A stretch of DNA of 32,799 bases from Ruminococcus sp. (lineage in GTDB: Bacteria > Bacillota > Clostridia > Oscillospirales > Ruminococcaceae), in assembly GCA_017961625.1 (NCBI GenBank), contig JAGCWY010000031.1, positions 1-32,799 of the forward strand. The letters run 5' to 3'. Position numbers and translations under genes: made by a program. Position 1 is the stretch's first letter. Each line of letters begins with the position of its first letter. Below the pieces are notes generated by a model that worked only from the letters and a program-made list of their open reading frames with translations, was not told the origin of the DNA and did no database searches. This document shows, piece after piece, positions 23,443 to 31,200 of the stretch.

Positions 23443-24528
23443 TCAGGAGTTCTCTTCCTCGAACTTCTTCATAAATGCTACGAGCTTTTCAACGCCCTCG
23501 ATAGGCATTGCGTTGTAGATAGAAGCTCTCATGCCGCCTACTGTTCTGTGGCCCTTGAGATTCTCAAAGCCAGCTGCCTTTGACTCTGCAACGAACTTCT
23601 TGTCAAGCTCCTCATTGCCTGTGATGAATGGAACGTTCATAAGTGAACGGTCCTTCTTTGCAACAGTGCCTTTAAACATCTTGCTACTGTCGAGGAAATC
23701 GTAAAGTATCTTAGCCTTCTTTTCGTTATGAGCCTTCATAGCTTCGAGGCCACCCATTTTCTTGATCCACTTGAATACCTTACCGCATACGTAGATACCG
23801 TAGCAGGGAGGAGTATTGTAAAGCGACTCGTTATCAGCCTGTATCTTCCAATCCATCATTGTAGGAGTACACTTTAGTGCAGGACCGTCTGCGATGAGGT
23901 CCTCACGAACGATAATAATCTGCACACCTGAAGGACCAACGTTTTTCTGAACGCCGCCGTAGATAACGCCATACTTCTTAACGTCAACAGGCTCTGAGAG
24001 GAAGCATGAACTTACGTCGGCAACGAGCTCGTGACCCTTTGTGTTTGGGAGCTCCCAGAACTTTGTGCCGTAGATAGTATTGTTCTCGCATATATATACA
24101 TAATCCACATCATCAGGGATATCGAGATTTGAGCAGTCCGGAATATATGAGAATGTCTTGTCAGCAGATGAAGCTACCTTTACTACCTCGCCGTACTTCT
24201 CAGCTTCCTGAGCAGCCTTCTTAGCCCACTGACCTGTTATGATGTAAGCAGCCTTGCCCTTCTTCATAAGGTTCATGGGAACGCCTGCGAATATAAGTGA
24301 AGCACCGCCCTGTACGAAAATTACTTTATAGTTATCGGGAATATTCATGAGGTCGCGGAGATCCTTCTCAGCTTCCTTGATGATATCATCATACACCTTT
24401 GAACGGTGAGACATCTCCATTACGGACATGCCGCATCCCTTGTAATCCATCATTTCCTCTGCACATTCCTTGAGTACTTCCTCAGGAAGCACAGCAGGAC
24501 CTGCGCTGAAGTTATAAACTCTGCTCAT
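23443..24528 (-). CDS. serC: Phosphoserine aminotransferase
   Basis: 361 residues; PLP-dependent transamination of 3-phosphohydroxypyruvate with glutamate to give phosphoserine. The family start MSRVYNFSAGPAVLP, the PLP lysine in YGGVQKNVGPSG, and the RTVGGMRASIYNA ending are all present. Start at 24528 chosen because GGAGG lies 9 bases upstream and SRVYNFSAGPA is the conserved N-terminus; the longer frame has no ribosome binding site. First gene of serC-serA. Confidence 0.96.
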   Translation of the reverse strand: MSRVYNFSAGPAVLPEEVLKECAEEMMDYKGCGMSVMEMSHRSKVYDDIIKEAEKDLRDLMNIPDNYKVIFVQGGASLIFAGVPMNLMKKGKAAYIITGQWAKKAAQEAEKYGEVVKVASSADKTFSYIPDCSNLDIPDDVDYVYICENNTIYGTKFWELPNTKGHELVADVSSCFLSEPVDVKKYGVIYGGVQKNVGPSGVQIIIVREDLIADGPALKCTPTMMDWKIQADNESLYNTPPCYGIYVCGKVFKWIKKMGGLEAMKAHNEKKAKILYDFLDSSKMFKGTVAKKDRSLMNVPFITGNEELDKKFVAESKAAGFENLKGHRTVGGMRASIYNAMPIEGVEKLVAFMKKFEEENS

Positions 24529-24584
24529 GTTAAAAAACCTCCAGATTGATATGTAAAATAAGTAGTATTTGCAATACAATATAA

Positions 24585-24613
24585 ATTATACTCCTTTAAT
24601 CGAGATAAGTCAA
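24585..24613 (-). promoter_or_regulatory. Sigma-A promoter of serC-serA
   Basis: On the minus strand TTGACT (24608-24613), 17 bases, TATAAT (24585-24590). The short leader (about 50 bases) leaves no room for a T-box. Confidence 0.87.
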
Positions 24614-24730
24614 TATCAAAAAGCGATTTTTTTATAGTTCGTTAATTTTTTGGCAAAAGGTGCAAAAAAAGAAGATATCTCTGTGCTAATAGTTACATAT
24701 TCCGCTGTTTTTAAAGCTCCATCCGCACCT

Positions 24731-24760
24731 AAAAAACTGCACGCCATTATCCGCGTGCAG
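24731..24760 (-). terminator. Terminator of the LCP-tatD-PP2C operon
   Basis: On the minus strand CTGCACGC ... GCGTGCAG then TTTTTT: an 8-bp perfect stem, one base beyond the PP2C stop codon. Confidence 0.92.
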
Positions 24761-24761
24761 T

Positions 24762-25511
24762 CTATTCGGTATAAACTATAGCTATTACTGTTATATTATC
24801 CTTGCTGCCACTTTCAAGAGCCTTGTCAACAAGGAGGTGGAGACGGGTCTTCATGCTCTTCGGCATTTCCAGTATCTCCTCGATATCGAGTATTGAGACA
24901 TAGTCCGAAAGGCCGTCCGTACAGAGCAGCAGAAGGTCGCCGTATTCCATACCACCTGCCAGTTCCGTTATGTCTATCTGCGGAGCGGACTTCACATTGC
25001 CCAGCACCGGGAAGATTATGTTCCTGTGCACATGGGTCCTACGCTCCTCTGTAGTTATGGCTCCCTCGTCTATGAGGAGCTGCACAAGGGACTGATCCCG
25101 TGATATCTGCCTGATGCGTCCTCCCCGGAAGCGGTAAAGCCGGGAATCTCCCACATTGAAAGTGAATATTCTGTTATCCGCGTCAACAGCGACTCCGCAT
25201 ACAGTCGCCTGCATATTATGGGTCTCCGGGTCTGATTCGCTGTACCCGGCAAGTCCGCGGTGTACGTCCATAAGGTCTGCTTCGAGGCGGGAGATATCGG
25301 AAACCCCCTTATCCCTCAGCATCTCAAGGCACATTCTTGAAGCCAGCTCGCCTGAGCGCTCTCCGGACACTCCGTCCGAAACAGCCGCTAAAAACGGCGC
25401 CTCCGCAGTCTGCTCGGAGGAGCCTGAATCTATCACGCTGCCGTTTATGAGCAGTGCGTCTTCATTATGGGGCATTATGCCCTTTTCCGTTACTCCACAG
25501 CAGTAATACAT
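24762..25511 (-). CDS. PP2C-family serine/threonine phosphatase
   Basis: 249-residue metal-dependent protein phosphatase of the bacterial Stp/PrpC type. Motifs in order: NEDA (near 16-19), AAVSDGVSGERSGELAS, FNVGDSRLYRFR, TDGLSD and KDNITVI; the aspartates bind the two metal ions. In most Firmicutes its partner is a PASTA serine/threonine kinase, but none adjoins it here. Last gene of an operon with tatD 21 bases upstream. Confidence 0.93.
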   Translation of the reverse strand: MYYCCGVTEKGIMPHNEDALLINGSVIDSGSSEQTAEAPFLAAVSDGVSGERSGELASRMCLEMLRDKGVSDISRLEADLMDVHRGLAGYSESDPETHNMQATVCGVAVDADNRIFTFNVGDSRLYRFRGGRIRQISRDQSLVQLLIDEGAITTEERRTHVHRNIIFPVLGNVKSAPQIDITELAGGMEYGDLLLLCTDGLSDYVSILDIEEILEMPKSMKTRLHLLVDKALESGSKDNITVIAIVYTE

Positions 25512-25532
25512 TCAGCCTCTTCTCCTTTCTTC

Positions 25533-26297
25533 TTAGTCTATTCCGTACATCGTCATGCCATTCCTGCAGGTGATATCTATGAGCTCCTGCTTCGTTATAC
25601 CCTTTACCTCAGCAGCCTTTGCAGCCGTGTAGGCTATCATGGAGCTGTCGCTGCGCTTTCCTCTGAAAGGCTCCGGAGCCATATAGGGGCAGTCGGTCTC
25701 CATGAGAAGTCTGTCTAGCGGCACGGCTTCAAGGGCTCTCAGGGCTTTCTTCGCATTTTTGAACGTGAGCACTCCTGTAAAGCCGATATACATTCCCAGC
25801 TTCAGTATCTCCCTTGCCGTTTCGGCAGAGCCGCTGAAACAGTGTACCACGCCGCGGGGACGGTATTCCCTGAGTATATCCACCGTATCCTCGGCTGCGT
25901 CCCTACTGTGGACTATCACCGGCATATCAAGCTCTGCCGCAAGCTCAAGCTGCTCGCGGAAAAAGCGTATCTGCGCGTCGCGGTCATAGCCCTCATAGTG
26001 ATAATCGAGACCTATCTCGCCTATTGCTTTTATCTTAGGCTCGAAGGCTGTCATCTCCCGGAGCCTGTCAGTATAGTCCGCCGGAGTTTCATCAATGCTT
26101 TCGGGGTGAACACCTACCGCTGCATAGATATAACCGTACATCTGTGCGAGCCGCATATTCTCAGCCGAATCGTCAAGCCCCGAAGCCGCCAGCATGACAA
26201 GCTTAACTCCCTTTCCGGGGAGCTCCTCAAGCATCTGCTCCCTGTCAGCGTCAAAGGCTCTATCGGCATAATGTGCATGGGTATCGAAAATATTCAT
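25533..26297 (-). CDS. tatD: TatD-family deoxyribonuclease
   Basis: 254-residue TIM-barrel metal-dependent hydrolase. Metal ligands are visible: His7 and His9 in DTHAHY, Glu in IGEIGLDYHYE, His in VIVHSRDA and VVHCFSG, and Asp in METDCPYM. Members have 3'-5' DNase activity. Its ATG overlaps the upstream stop as TGATG, so it is coupled to the LCP-like gene. A TatD-associated radical SAM gene lies 3 kb away. Confidence 0.94.
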   Translation of the reverse strand: MNIFDTHAHYADRAFDADREQMLEELPGKGVKLVMLAASGLDDSAENMRLAQMYGYIYAAVGVHPESIDETPADYTDRLREMTAFEPKIKAIGEIGLDYHYEGYDRDAQIRFFREQLELAAELDMPVIVHSRDAAEDTVDILREYRPRGVVHCFSGSAETAREILKLGMYIGFTGVLTFKNAKKALRALEAVPLDRLLMETDCPYMAPEPFRGKRSDSSMIAYTAAKAAEVKGITKQELIDITCRNGMTMYGID

Positions 26298-27163
26298 CAG
26301 TTCTCACCGCCGAAATACTTTTCCTTCATGTTCTGTACGAAGCCGTCACTTATTATGAAGTCGTTTCCGGAAGATATTCCGTCCATTGATACGGAAACAG
26401 CAATTGAGTTTCCGTGCTCAAACATGAATTTGATAGCGCTCTTGCGATTCTTGAAGTCGGCAGAGGTGATATTCGTCTGTATCTTGTTTATTATGTTATT
26501 GAAGCTGATATCAAGGGTGTCGGCAATACGCTGTCCGTCCGACTGATTGACCATGGACGAAAGAAGTGATGAAGCAGTGAAGGCACGCTCGCTCTCGCCG
26601 CCATTAAACATAGTATAGGTAACAAAGGTAAGAGCCTGATCGCCGTTGAGGTACTGGCTGCTGCCATCGTTCTTCAGACCGGCTATATCAGCGTTTACAG
26701 GGTAGGATACGCCGCCGAAGATATCGCAGGCGCTCTTGAAGGCATCGCCGCTGAACTGTGCATACTTGCTTATTTTTATGTCAAATACAGATTCAACGAA
26801 TTTTGAGGCAGCCTCCGCACCGCCTGTGTTATAGCTGTCTATAAGGCTCACCTGACCTCCGTCCGCCAGGGCTATGGAGTTTGAAGGCACGCCGATGAAT
26901 ACCAGCTGCTTCTTTATAGGCATCGAGCGCATGAGCACGAATGTGGGAGGGCAGTACTCCTGCTGCTCCAGTACAAGGAGTATGGTATGGTTATCCTCTT
27001 CCGTAGTCACACCAGAAGTTCTCGGTACCGGCTCCTTAAGCTCATTGCTTTTTCCGAGCCCCCAGTAGTTCCATGCAAACAGCGCACCGCCGCCGAGGAT
27101 TATCAGTCCTATAAAAATAGTGAGAAGAAAAGGTACTGCTACGTGTCCTGTTTTTTTAGCCAT
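26297..27163 (-). CDS. Degenerate LytR-CpsA-Psr (LCP)-like membrane protein
   Basis: 288 residues: short cytoplasmic N-terminus, one membrane helix (about 8-32), then an extracellular LCP-like domain. The middle part fits the family well (SLIDSYNTGGAEAASKFVE, SKYAQFSGDAFKSACDIFGGV), and LNGDQALTFVTY matches the canonical LNGEQALAYVR-type segment. However the arginines and aspartates that bind the polyprenyl pyrophosphate are missing: the usual PRDT region reads VPSNSIAL and the later Arg-x-Arg and RQQ segments read TYT and FTA. A non-catalytic role is inferred. The ATG at 27163 has AAAGGAG 8 bases upstream; the ATG at 27181 has none. Confidence 0.75.
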   Translation of the reverse strand: MAKKTGHVAVPFLLTIFIGLIILGGGALFAWNYWGLGKSNELKEPVPRTSGVTTEEDNHTILLVLEQQEYCPPTFVLMRSMPIKKQLVFIGVPSNSIALADGGQVSLIDSYNTGGAEAASKFVESVFDIKISKYAQFSGDAFKSACDIFGGVSYPVNADIAGLKNDGSSQYLNGDQALTFVTYTMFNGGESERAFTASSLLSSMVNQSDGQRIADTLDISFNNIINKIQTNITSADFKNRKSAIKFMFEHGNSIAVSVSMDGISSGNDFIISDGFVQNMKEKYFGGEN

Positions 27164-27339
27164 TTTTGTGGCTCCTTTCATATTTTTTGGTCGTCATTTT
27201 TTGTCTTTCTTTATGATTTTGATAATTATCTCAGTATAATAAACTGATCGTATAACGTGCCCCTGAATATTATCCGCTCCAAAATGAATAAAAAATCTTT
27301 TCAATTAACATAGTTTAAAACTTAAAGGCTGAGCTTCGG

Positions 27340-27360
27340 TTATCCACAGAGTTTTCCACA
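27340..27360 (+). promoter_or_regulatory. Pair of DnaA-box-like 9-mers
   Basis: TTATCCACA (27340-27348, perfect consensus) and TTTTCCACA (27352-27360, one mismatch), same orientation, separated by 3 bases. No dnaA or dnaN gene is nearby. Confidence 0.5.
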
Positions 27361-27363
27361 TTT

Positions 27364-27492
27364 TCAACATAAATGAATTGCCTGCAAATGTTTAAACTCA
27401 CAATTCAACAGTGTGTTGAAAAAGAACAGGTGTTCATCCTGTGAATGCATTCTATCGCCGAAGAAATAACGATATATAGCCAAATCGTCCAT
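27364..27492 (-). CDS. Possible small ORF, 42 aa
   Basis: Minus-strand frame MDDLAIYRYFFGDRMHSQDE followed by HLFFFNTLLN and a short tail. Composition looks protein-like, and the frame stays open for about 40 codons before the ATG, which hints at the 3' end of a lost larger gene. There is no ribosome binding site before the ATG. Not recognised. Could equally be a structured RNA. Confidence 0.25.
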   Translation of the reverse strand: MDDLAIYRYFFGDRMHSQDEHLFFFNTLLNCEFKHLQAIHLC

Positions 27493-27593
27493 GTTAGCAC
27501 AAGCTCTGCCCCTATATTCGGGCTCCTTCCGCCTGTTAAAAAACAGGGTTATTTTCCGAAAAAATATTCTGACGTAATCTGTTTCAACGATTG

Positions 27594-27622
27594 TTGATTT
27601 ATATAAAAGAGTGTGATATAAT
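27594..27622 (+). promoter_or_regulatory. Probable sigma-A promoter toward alr
   Basis: TTGATT (27594-27599), 17 bases, TATAAT (27617-27622). A transcript from here would reach alr after a ~259-base leader that is antisense to the small broken ORF. Confidence 0.65.
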
Positions 27623-27630
27623 TAATAAGG

Positions 27631-27759
27631 TTATTCAAAGACGTTTTCCATGAATACGAGCTTGCGGCGTATCTCTTCGATATTAGTTCCGCATTCGTCT
27701 ATGAGCGCATAAACATCCTAAGGAAGTACCTGAACGCCTGAATCAAGTGAGAGAATCAT
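27631..27759 (-). pseudogene. Small ORF interrupted by an in-frame amber codon
   Basis: Starting at the ATG at 27757-27759, the frame reads MILSLDSGVQVLP, then TAG (27718-27720), then DVYALIDECGTNIEEIRRKL and VFMENVFE to a TAA. A single C-to-T change (CAG to TAG) explains the break. It has a GAGGTG ribosome binding site and a good promoter at 27797-27825, so it may still make a 13-residue peptide. Family not recognised; sequencing error is also possible. Confidence 0.5.
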
Positions 27760-27796
27760 GGTACACCTCACTTCCACGAAAATATCATACATTAAA

Positions 27797-27825
27797 ATTA
27801 TAACATACATCATATCTTATTTCAA
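27797..27825 (-). promoter_or_regulatory. Sigma-A promoter of the broken small ORF
   Basis: On the minus strand TTGAAA (27820-27825), 17 bases, TATAAT (27797-27802), about 30 bases before the start codon. Confidence 0.75.
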
Positions 27826-27887
27826 GACGTTTTTTACTTGTAATCAAATTTTAATTTTGATAAATCCACGAAAGGACAGATGAAAAA

Positions 27888-29024
27888 ATGAAGCCGTATC
27901 TGAAACGAGCATGGGCTGAGGTGTCTCTCCCAAAGCTCAGAAGGAATGTAGATATCATAAGAGGACTGAACTCCCCAGGTACCGAAATAATGGCTGTGGT
28001 AAAGGCTGACGCCTACGGTCACGGCGACGAGCATATCGTCCGCTGTCTCGCAGAGCAGTGCGGGATAAAGTATTTCGCGGTGTCAAATCTTGACGAAGCC
28101 ATTGCCGTAAGGAAGTTCGCGCCTAAGACTGAAATACTCATTCTCGGATATACTCCCCCGGAGTACGCCCATGAGATAGCAATGTACAATATCATACAGG
28201 GCGTAGTTTCCACAGAGTATGCGCTGGAGCTCGTAAAGAACAGCGCCGAGCCCATACGATGTCATATAAAGATAGATACGGGCATGGGCAGGATAGGTCT
28301 CAAGCATGATACTCCCGAAGAGTGCGCTGCTGAAATAGAAGCTATGATGAAGATAGAAAAGCTCTCCGTTGAGGGCATATATACCCACTTTGCCGTTGCG
28401 GACAGCGATGAACCAGACAATATCGCCTATACCGACAGGCAGGAGAGGTTCATAACAGACACCTACGACGTGCTTGTGAGCAGAGGCATAAAGCTCAGGC
28501 ACCTGCACTTCATGAACAGTGCCGCTACCTGCTACAGGAACAGTCCGAGAAGCACTCTTTCCCGTGCAGGTATCATACTCTACGGTCTGCACCCCGATAT
28601 CAGCCTTGATATCCCTGAGGGACTTGAACCTCTTATGGAGCTCAAAGCCGTTATATCCCACGTAAAGACCGTCAAGCCGGGAGACTGCATAAGCTACGGA
28701 AGGACCTTCGCTGCCGACCGCGAAATGCGGATAGCTACGGTAACTATCGGCTATGCCGACGGATATTCGAGGCTTCTCAGCTCAAAGGGCGAGATACTCG
28801 TCCACGGCAAGAGATGTAAGATAGTTGGCAGGGTATGCATGGATCAGCTGATGATAGATGTGTCCCATGTTCCCGAGGCTAAGTCGGGAGATATAGTGAT
28901 ACTTATCGGTACTGACGGCAACGACCGCATCACCGCCGACGACCTCGCACAGGTATACGGTACTATCGGATATGAAGTGGTATGTGGTATTTCCAAACGC
29001 GTACCACGAATTTATATTGAATAA
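27888..29024 (+). CDS. alr: Alanine racemase
   Basis: 378-residue PLP enzyme that interconverts L- and D-alanine for peptidoglycan. The PLP lysine is Lys39 in VVKADAYGHG; the catalytic tyrosine is in CISYGRTF (near residue 269); further family segments are HIKIDTGMGRIG, HFMNSAAT and RVCMDQLMIDVS. Length is normal. AAAGGAC lies upstream of the ATG; an overlapping ATG at 27880 opens only a three-codon frame. Probably cotranscribed with the radical SAM gene 52 bases downstream. Confidence 0.96.
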   Translation: MKPYLKRAWAEVSLPKLRRNVDIIRGLNSPGTEIMAVVKADAYGHGDEHIVRCLAEQCGIKYFAVSNLDEAIAVRKFAPKTEILILGYTPPEYAHEIAMYNIIQGVVSTEYALELVKNSAEPIRCHIKIDTGMGRIGLKHDTPEECAAEIEAMMKIEKLSVEGIYTHFAVADSDEPDNIAYTDRQERFITDTYDVLVSRGIKLRHLHFMNSAATCYRNSPRSTLSRAGIILYGLHPDISLDIPEGLEPLMELKAVISHVKTVKPGDCISYGRTFAADREMRIATVTIGYADGYSRLLSSKGEILVHGKRCKIVGRVCMDQLMIDVSHVPEAKSGDIVILIGTDGNDRITADDLAQVYGTIGYEVVCGISKRVPRIYIE

Positions 29025-29076
29025 ATCATAATTTAACACCGTAGCCGTTAAACTCTGAAGAAACAGGAGGATAAAT

Positions 29077-29691
29077 ATGACAAAAGCAATGACTATTTCA
29101 TATGAGGTAGGCGATAACCTCTACCTCAACCTGACAAATAAATGTCCATGCGCCTGCACCTTCTGCATACGCAACCACGCCGACGGCGCTTACGGCTCCG
29201 ACCCCCTGTGGCTGGAGCACGAACCCTCTATGGAGGAGATAATCGCTGACCTTAACAAGCGCAAGCTCAAAAAGTACCGCGAGATAGTTTTCTGCGGCTA
29301 CGGCGAGCCCACCGAGCGCCTTGACGCCGTTCTCGAAACTGCCGCCTATCTCCGCAACAGGGAGAACTGTCCCCGTCTCCGTATCAATACAAACGGTCTC
29401 GGCGACCTTATCCACGGCAGAAGCATAGCAAAGGAACTCTGCTACGAGCTGGACGTCATTTCCATAAGCCTAAATGCTCCAACTAAGGAGGACTATATGG
29501 CTGTAACACGCCCGAAATTTGAAAACTCCTTTGAGGCTCTCCAGAAGTTCACCAAAGAATGCGTAAAGATAGGCAGAGCTGAAGTGATAATGTCAGTCGT
29601 TGACGTTATACCAAAGGAACAGATAGAGGCTTCACGCCAGCTCGCCGAAAAGTTGGGTGCTCACCTCCGGGTCAGGACCTTTGACGACTGA
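29077..29691 (+). CDS. TatD-associated radical SAM protein
   Basis: 204 residues. The 4Fe-4S motif is Cys23-x3-Cys27-x2-Cys30 (CPCACTFC), preceded by the characteristic GDNLYLNLTNKC. GYGEPTER and INTNGLG are SAM-binding elements. Short length and N-terminal wording match the TatD-family-associated radical SAM group, whose substrate is unknown. AGGAGG is 7 bases before the ATG. tatD is 3 kb away on the opposite strand. Confidence 0.85.
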   Translation: MTKAMTISYEVGDNLYLNLTNKCPCACTFCIRNHADGAYGSDPLWLEHEPSMEEIIADLNKRKLKKYREIVFCGYGEPTERLDAVLETAAYLRNRENCPRLRINTNGLGDLIHGRSIAKELCYELDVISISLNAPTKEDYMAVTRPKFENSFEALQKFTKECVKIGRAEVIMSVVDVIPKEQIEASRQLAEKLGAHLRVRTFDD

Positions 29692-29746
29692 TAATCTGCA
29701 TATATTTCACCAGTCCATTTTGTGCATTATTTTTACATTCCGCCTA

Positions 29747-29775
29747 TGGAAAAATATACGTTAATATGATATAAT
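29747..29775 (+). promoter_or_regulatory. Probable promoter of the 43-aa gene and ilvE
   Basis: TGGAAA (29747-29752), 17 bases, TATAAT (29770-29775). The -35 box is weak (4 of 6). Confidence 0.55.
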
Positions 29776-29820
29776 TATTTATTGAAGGATTTCTCTAATC
29801 TGAGATAAGGAGTAATTTCT

Positions 29821-29952
29821 ATGAGTAAAAAAGGTAAGATCATACTTGCAGCTTCGATCTCAACATCGGTACTGGCTCTGACAGCTGCTGCCGTCACTGT
29901 ATTCGTATGCAAGCGTATTTACGAGAAGAATTATTTCTCGGTCACGGATTAA
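29821..29952 (+). CDS. Small single-pass membrane peptide, 43 aa
   Basis: MSKKGKIILAASISTSVLAL continues as a hydrophobic helix (about 7-29) and ends in a charged tail CKRIYEKNYFSVTD. AAGGAG lies 8 bases before the ATG and a promoter lies 46 bases upstream, so it is probably translated. It is 34 bases ahead of ilvE and likely shares its transcript. Function unknown; it is too small for a signal-peptide-cleaved protein of recognisable type. Confidence 0.65.
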   Translation: MSKKGKIILAASISTSVLALTAAAVTVFVCKRIYEKNYFSVTD

Positions 29953-29986
29953 CAGGTCAATATTATTAAGAAGAAGGTTGAATAAT

Positions 29987-31054
29987 ATGGAAATCAAATT
30001 CACTAAAGCAGCAAGCCTTAAAGCTAAACCGCAACCCGGTGACAAGCTCGGCTTCGGTCACATCTTTACAGACTATATGCTCGTTATGCCCTACGATGAG
30101 GGCAAAGGCTGGCATGATCCCGAGATCAAGCCCTACGCTCCTATCGAGCTCTCTCCTGCAGCTATGTGTCTCCACTACGGTCAGGAAGTATTCGAGGGTT
30201 TAAAGGCTTACAGAACTGCTGACGGTAAGGTACAGCTCTTCCGTCCTCAGGAAAATTTCAAGAGACTCAATAAGTCCAATGAAAGACTGGTTATTCCCGA
30301 GCTCCCCGAGGATCTTGCAATGAAGTGCCTCCTTGAGCTCCTCAAGGTAGAAAAGGACTGGGTTCCTTCAAAGGAAGGTGAATCACTCTATATCCGTCCG
30401 TTCATTATCGCTGTTGATCCTTTCCTCGGTGTTAAACCTGGCGAACAGTACCTATTCATCATCATTCTCTCACCCTCAGGCGCTTACTACGAGAGTGGCC
30501 TCAACCCTGTAAACATCTACGTTGAGAGCAAGTATGTCCGCGCTGTAAGAGGCGGTATGGGCTTTGCAAAAACAGGCGGTAACTACGCTGCTTCTCTTAT
30601 CGGACAGGACGAGGCTCACAAGCAGAACTACTCACAAGTTCTCTGGCTTGACGGTGTTGAGCAGAAGTACATAGAGGAAGTTGGTGCTATGAACATCTTC
30701 TTTGTTATCGACGGCAAGGTAGTAACTCCTATGCTTCAGGGCTCTATCCTCCCTGGCATCACAAGAAAATCTGCTATCGAGGTATGCAAGAGCAAGGGTA
30801 TACCAGTTGAGGAAAGACGTATAAATATCCAGGAGATTGCTGACGCTTACGACGCTGGCAAGCTTGACGAGGTATTCGGTACAGGTACTGCTGCTGTTAT
30901 CTCACCTGTTGGTCACCTTAAGTGGAACGACAAGGTAATGGAGATCAATGGTAACAAGATTGGCAAGATCTCACAGATGCTCTACGATACAATGACAGGT
31001 ATTCAATGGGGTAAGATTGAGGATAAGTTCAACTGGATTGTTCCCGTTGAATAA
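29987..31054 (+). CDS. ilvE: Branched-chain amino acid aminotransferase
   Basis: 355-residue PLP fold-type IV aminotransferase that performs the last step of valine, leucine and isoleucine synthesis. The eukaryote-like type II BCAT layout is clear: LHYGQEVFEGLKAYR, YIRPFIIAVDPFLGV, the PLP lysine in GFAKTGGNYAAS, VEEVGAMNIFFV-like EEVGAMNIFF, and GTGTAAVISPVG. I start at the ATG at 29987, 9 bases after AAGAAGG; a TTG nine bases further upstream in frame is less likely. Terminator at 31070-31103. Confidence 0.96.
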   Translation: MEIKFTKAASLKAKPQPGDKLGFGHIFTDYMLVMPYDEGKGWHDPEIKPYAPIELSPAAMCLHYGQEVFEGLKAYRTADGKVQLFRPQENFKRLNKSNERLVIPELPEDLAMKCLLELLKVEKDWVPSKEGESLYIRPFIIAVDPFLGVKPGEQYLFIIILSPSGAYYESGLNPVNIYVESKYVRAVRGGMGFAKTGGNYAASLIGQDEAHKQNYSQVLWLDGVEQKYIEEVGAMNIFFVIDGKVVTPMLQGSILPGITRKSAIEVCKSKGIPVEERRINIQEIADAYDAGKLDEVFGTGTAAVISPVGHLKWNDKVMEINGNKIGKISQMLYDTMTGIQWGKIEDKFNWIVPVE

Positions 31055-31069
31055 TAAATATCAAATTTT

Positions 31070-31103
31070 AAAGCGCTTCCGTTTTGAGGGAGCGCTTTTC
31101 TTT
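31070..31103 (+). terminator. Intrinsic terminator of ilvE
   Basis: AAAGCGCTTCC, loop GTTTTGA, GGGAGCGCTTT followed by TCTTT: an 11-bp stem with one wobble pair. Confidence 0.92.
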
Positions 31104-31121
31104 ATACCATAACTGATTATC

Positions 31122-31147
31122 ACTGCCGCCCGCCTTTTCATATAATA
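31122..31147 (+). promoter_or_regulatory. Possible mother-cell sigma promoter of dpaAB
   Basis: CATATAATA (31139-31147) matches the sigma-K -10 pattern CATANNNTA, with an AC (31122-31123) 15 bases upstream, slightly short of usual spacing. Read as sigma-A, the TATAAT at 31141 has no acceptable -35 box (TATCAC). Confidence 0.4.
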
Positions 31148-31200
31148 AATGTGATAAGAGATAATCATTCTATGCCGTAAAAGGCGGACAGGAGTACAAC

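Larger units (their letters stand above)
27164..27887. other. 724-base gene-poor region
   Basis: Lies between divergent LCP and alr genes. Holds two DnaA-box-like 9-mers (27340-27360), a possible 42-residue minus ORF (27364-27492), a plus promoter (27594-27622), an amber-broken minus ORF (27631-27759) and a minus promoter (27797-27825). I could not define the LCP promoter. Confidence 0.6.

Noticed and set aside
24529..24761. Possible T-box or riboswitch before serC
   Set aside because: The predicted start leaves a leader of about 50 bases, too short, and no T-box sequence is seen.
25842..26546. 234-codon plus-strand frame across tatD and the LCP-like gene
   Set aside because: Opposite strand to two well-supported genes, with no family motif or ribosome binding site.
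28083..28661. 192-codon minus-strand frame inside alr
   Set aside because: Antisense shadow of alanine racemase, which has all its catalytic motifs.
29692..29986. T-box or attenuator before ilvE
   Set aside because: No conserved T-box core or terminator/antiterminator pair; the small ORF lacks branched-chain codon clusters.
31139..31147. Sigma-A reading of the dpaA promoter
   Set aside because: TATAAT is present but the hexamer 17 bases upstream (TATCAC) has almost no -35 similarity.
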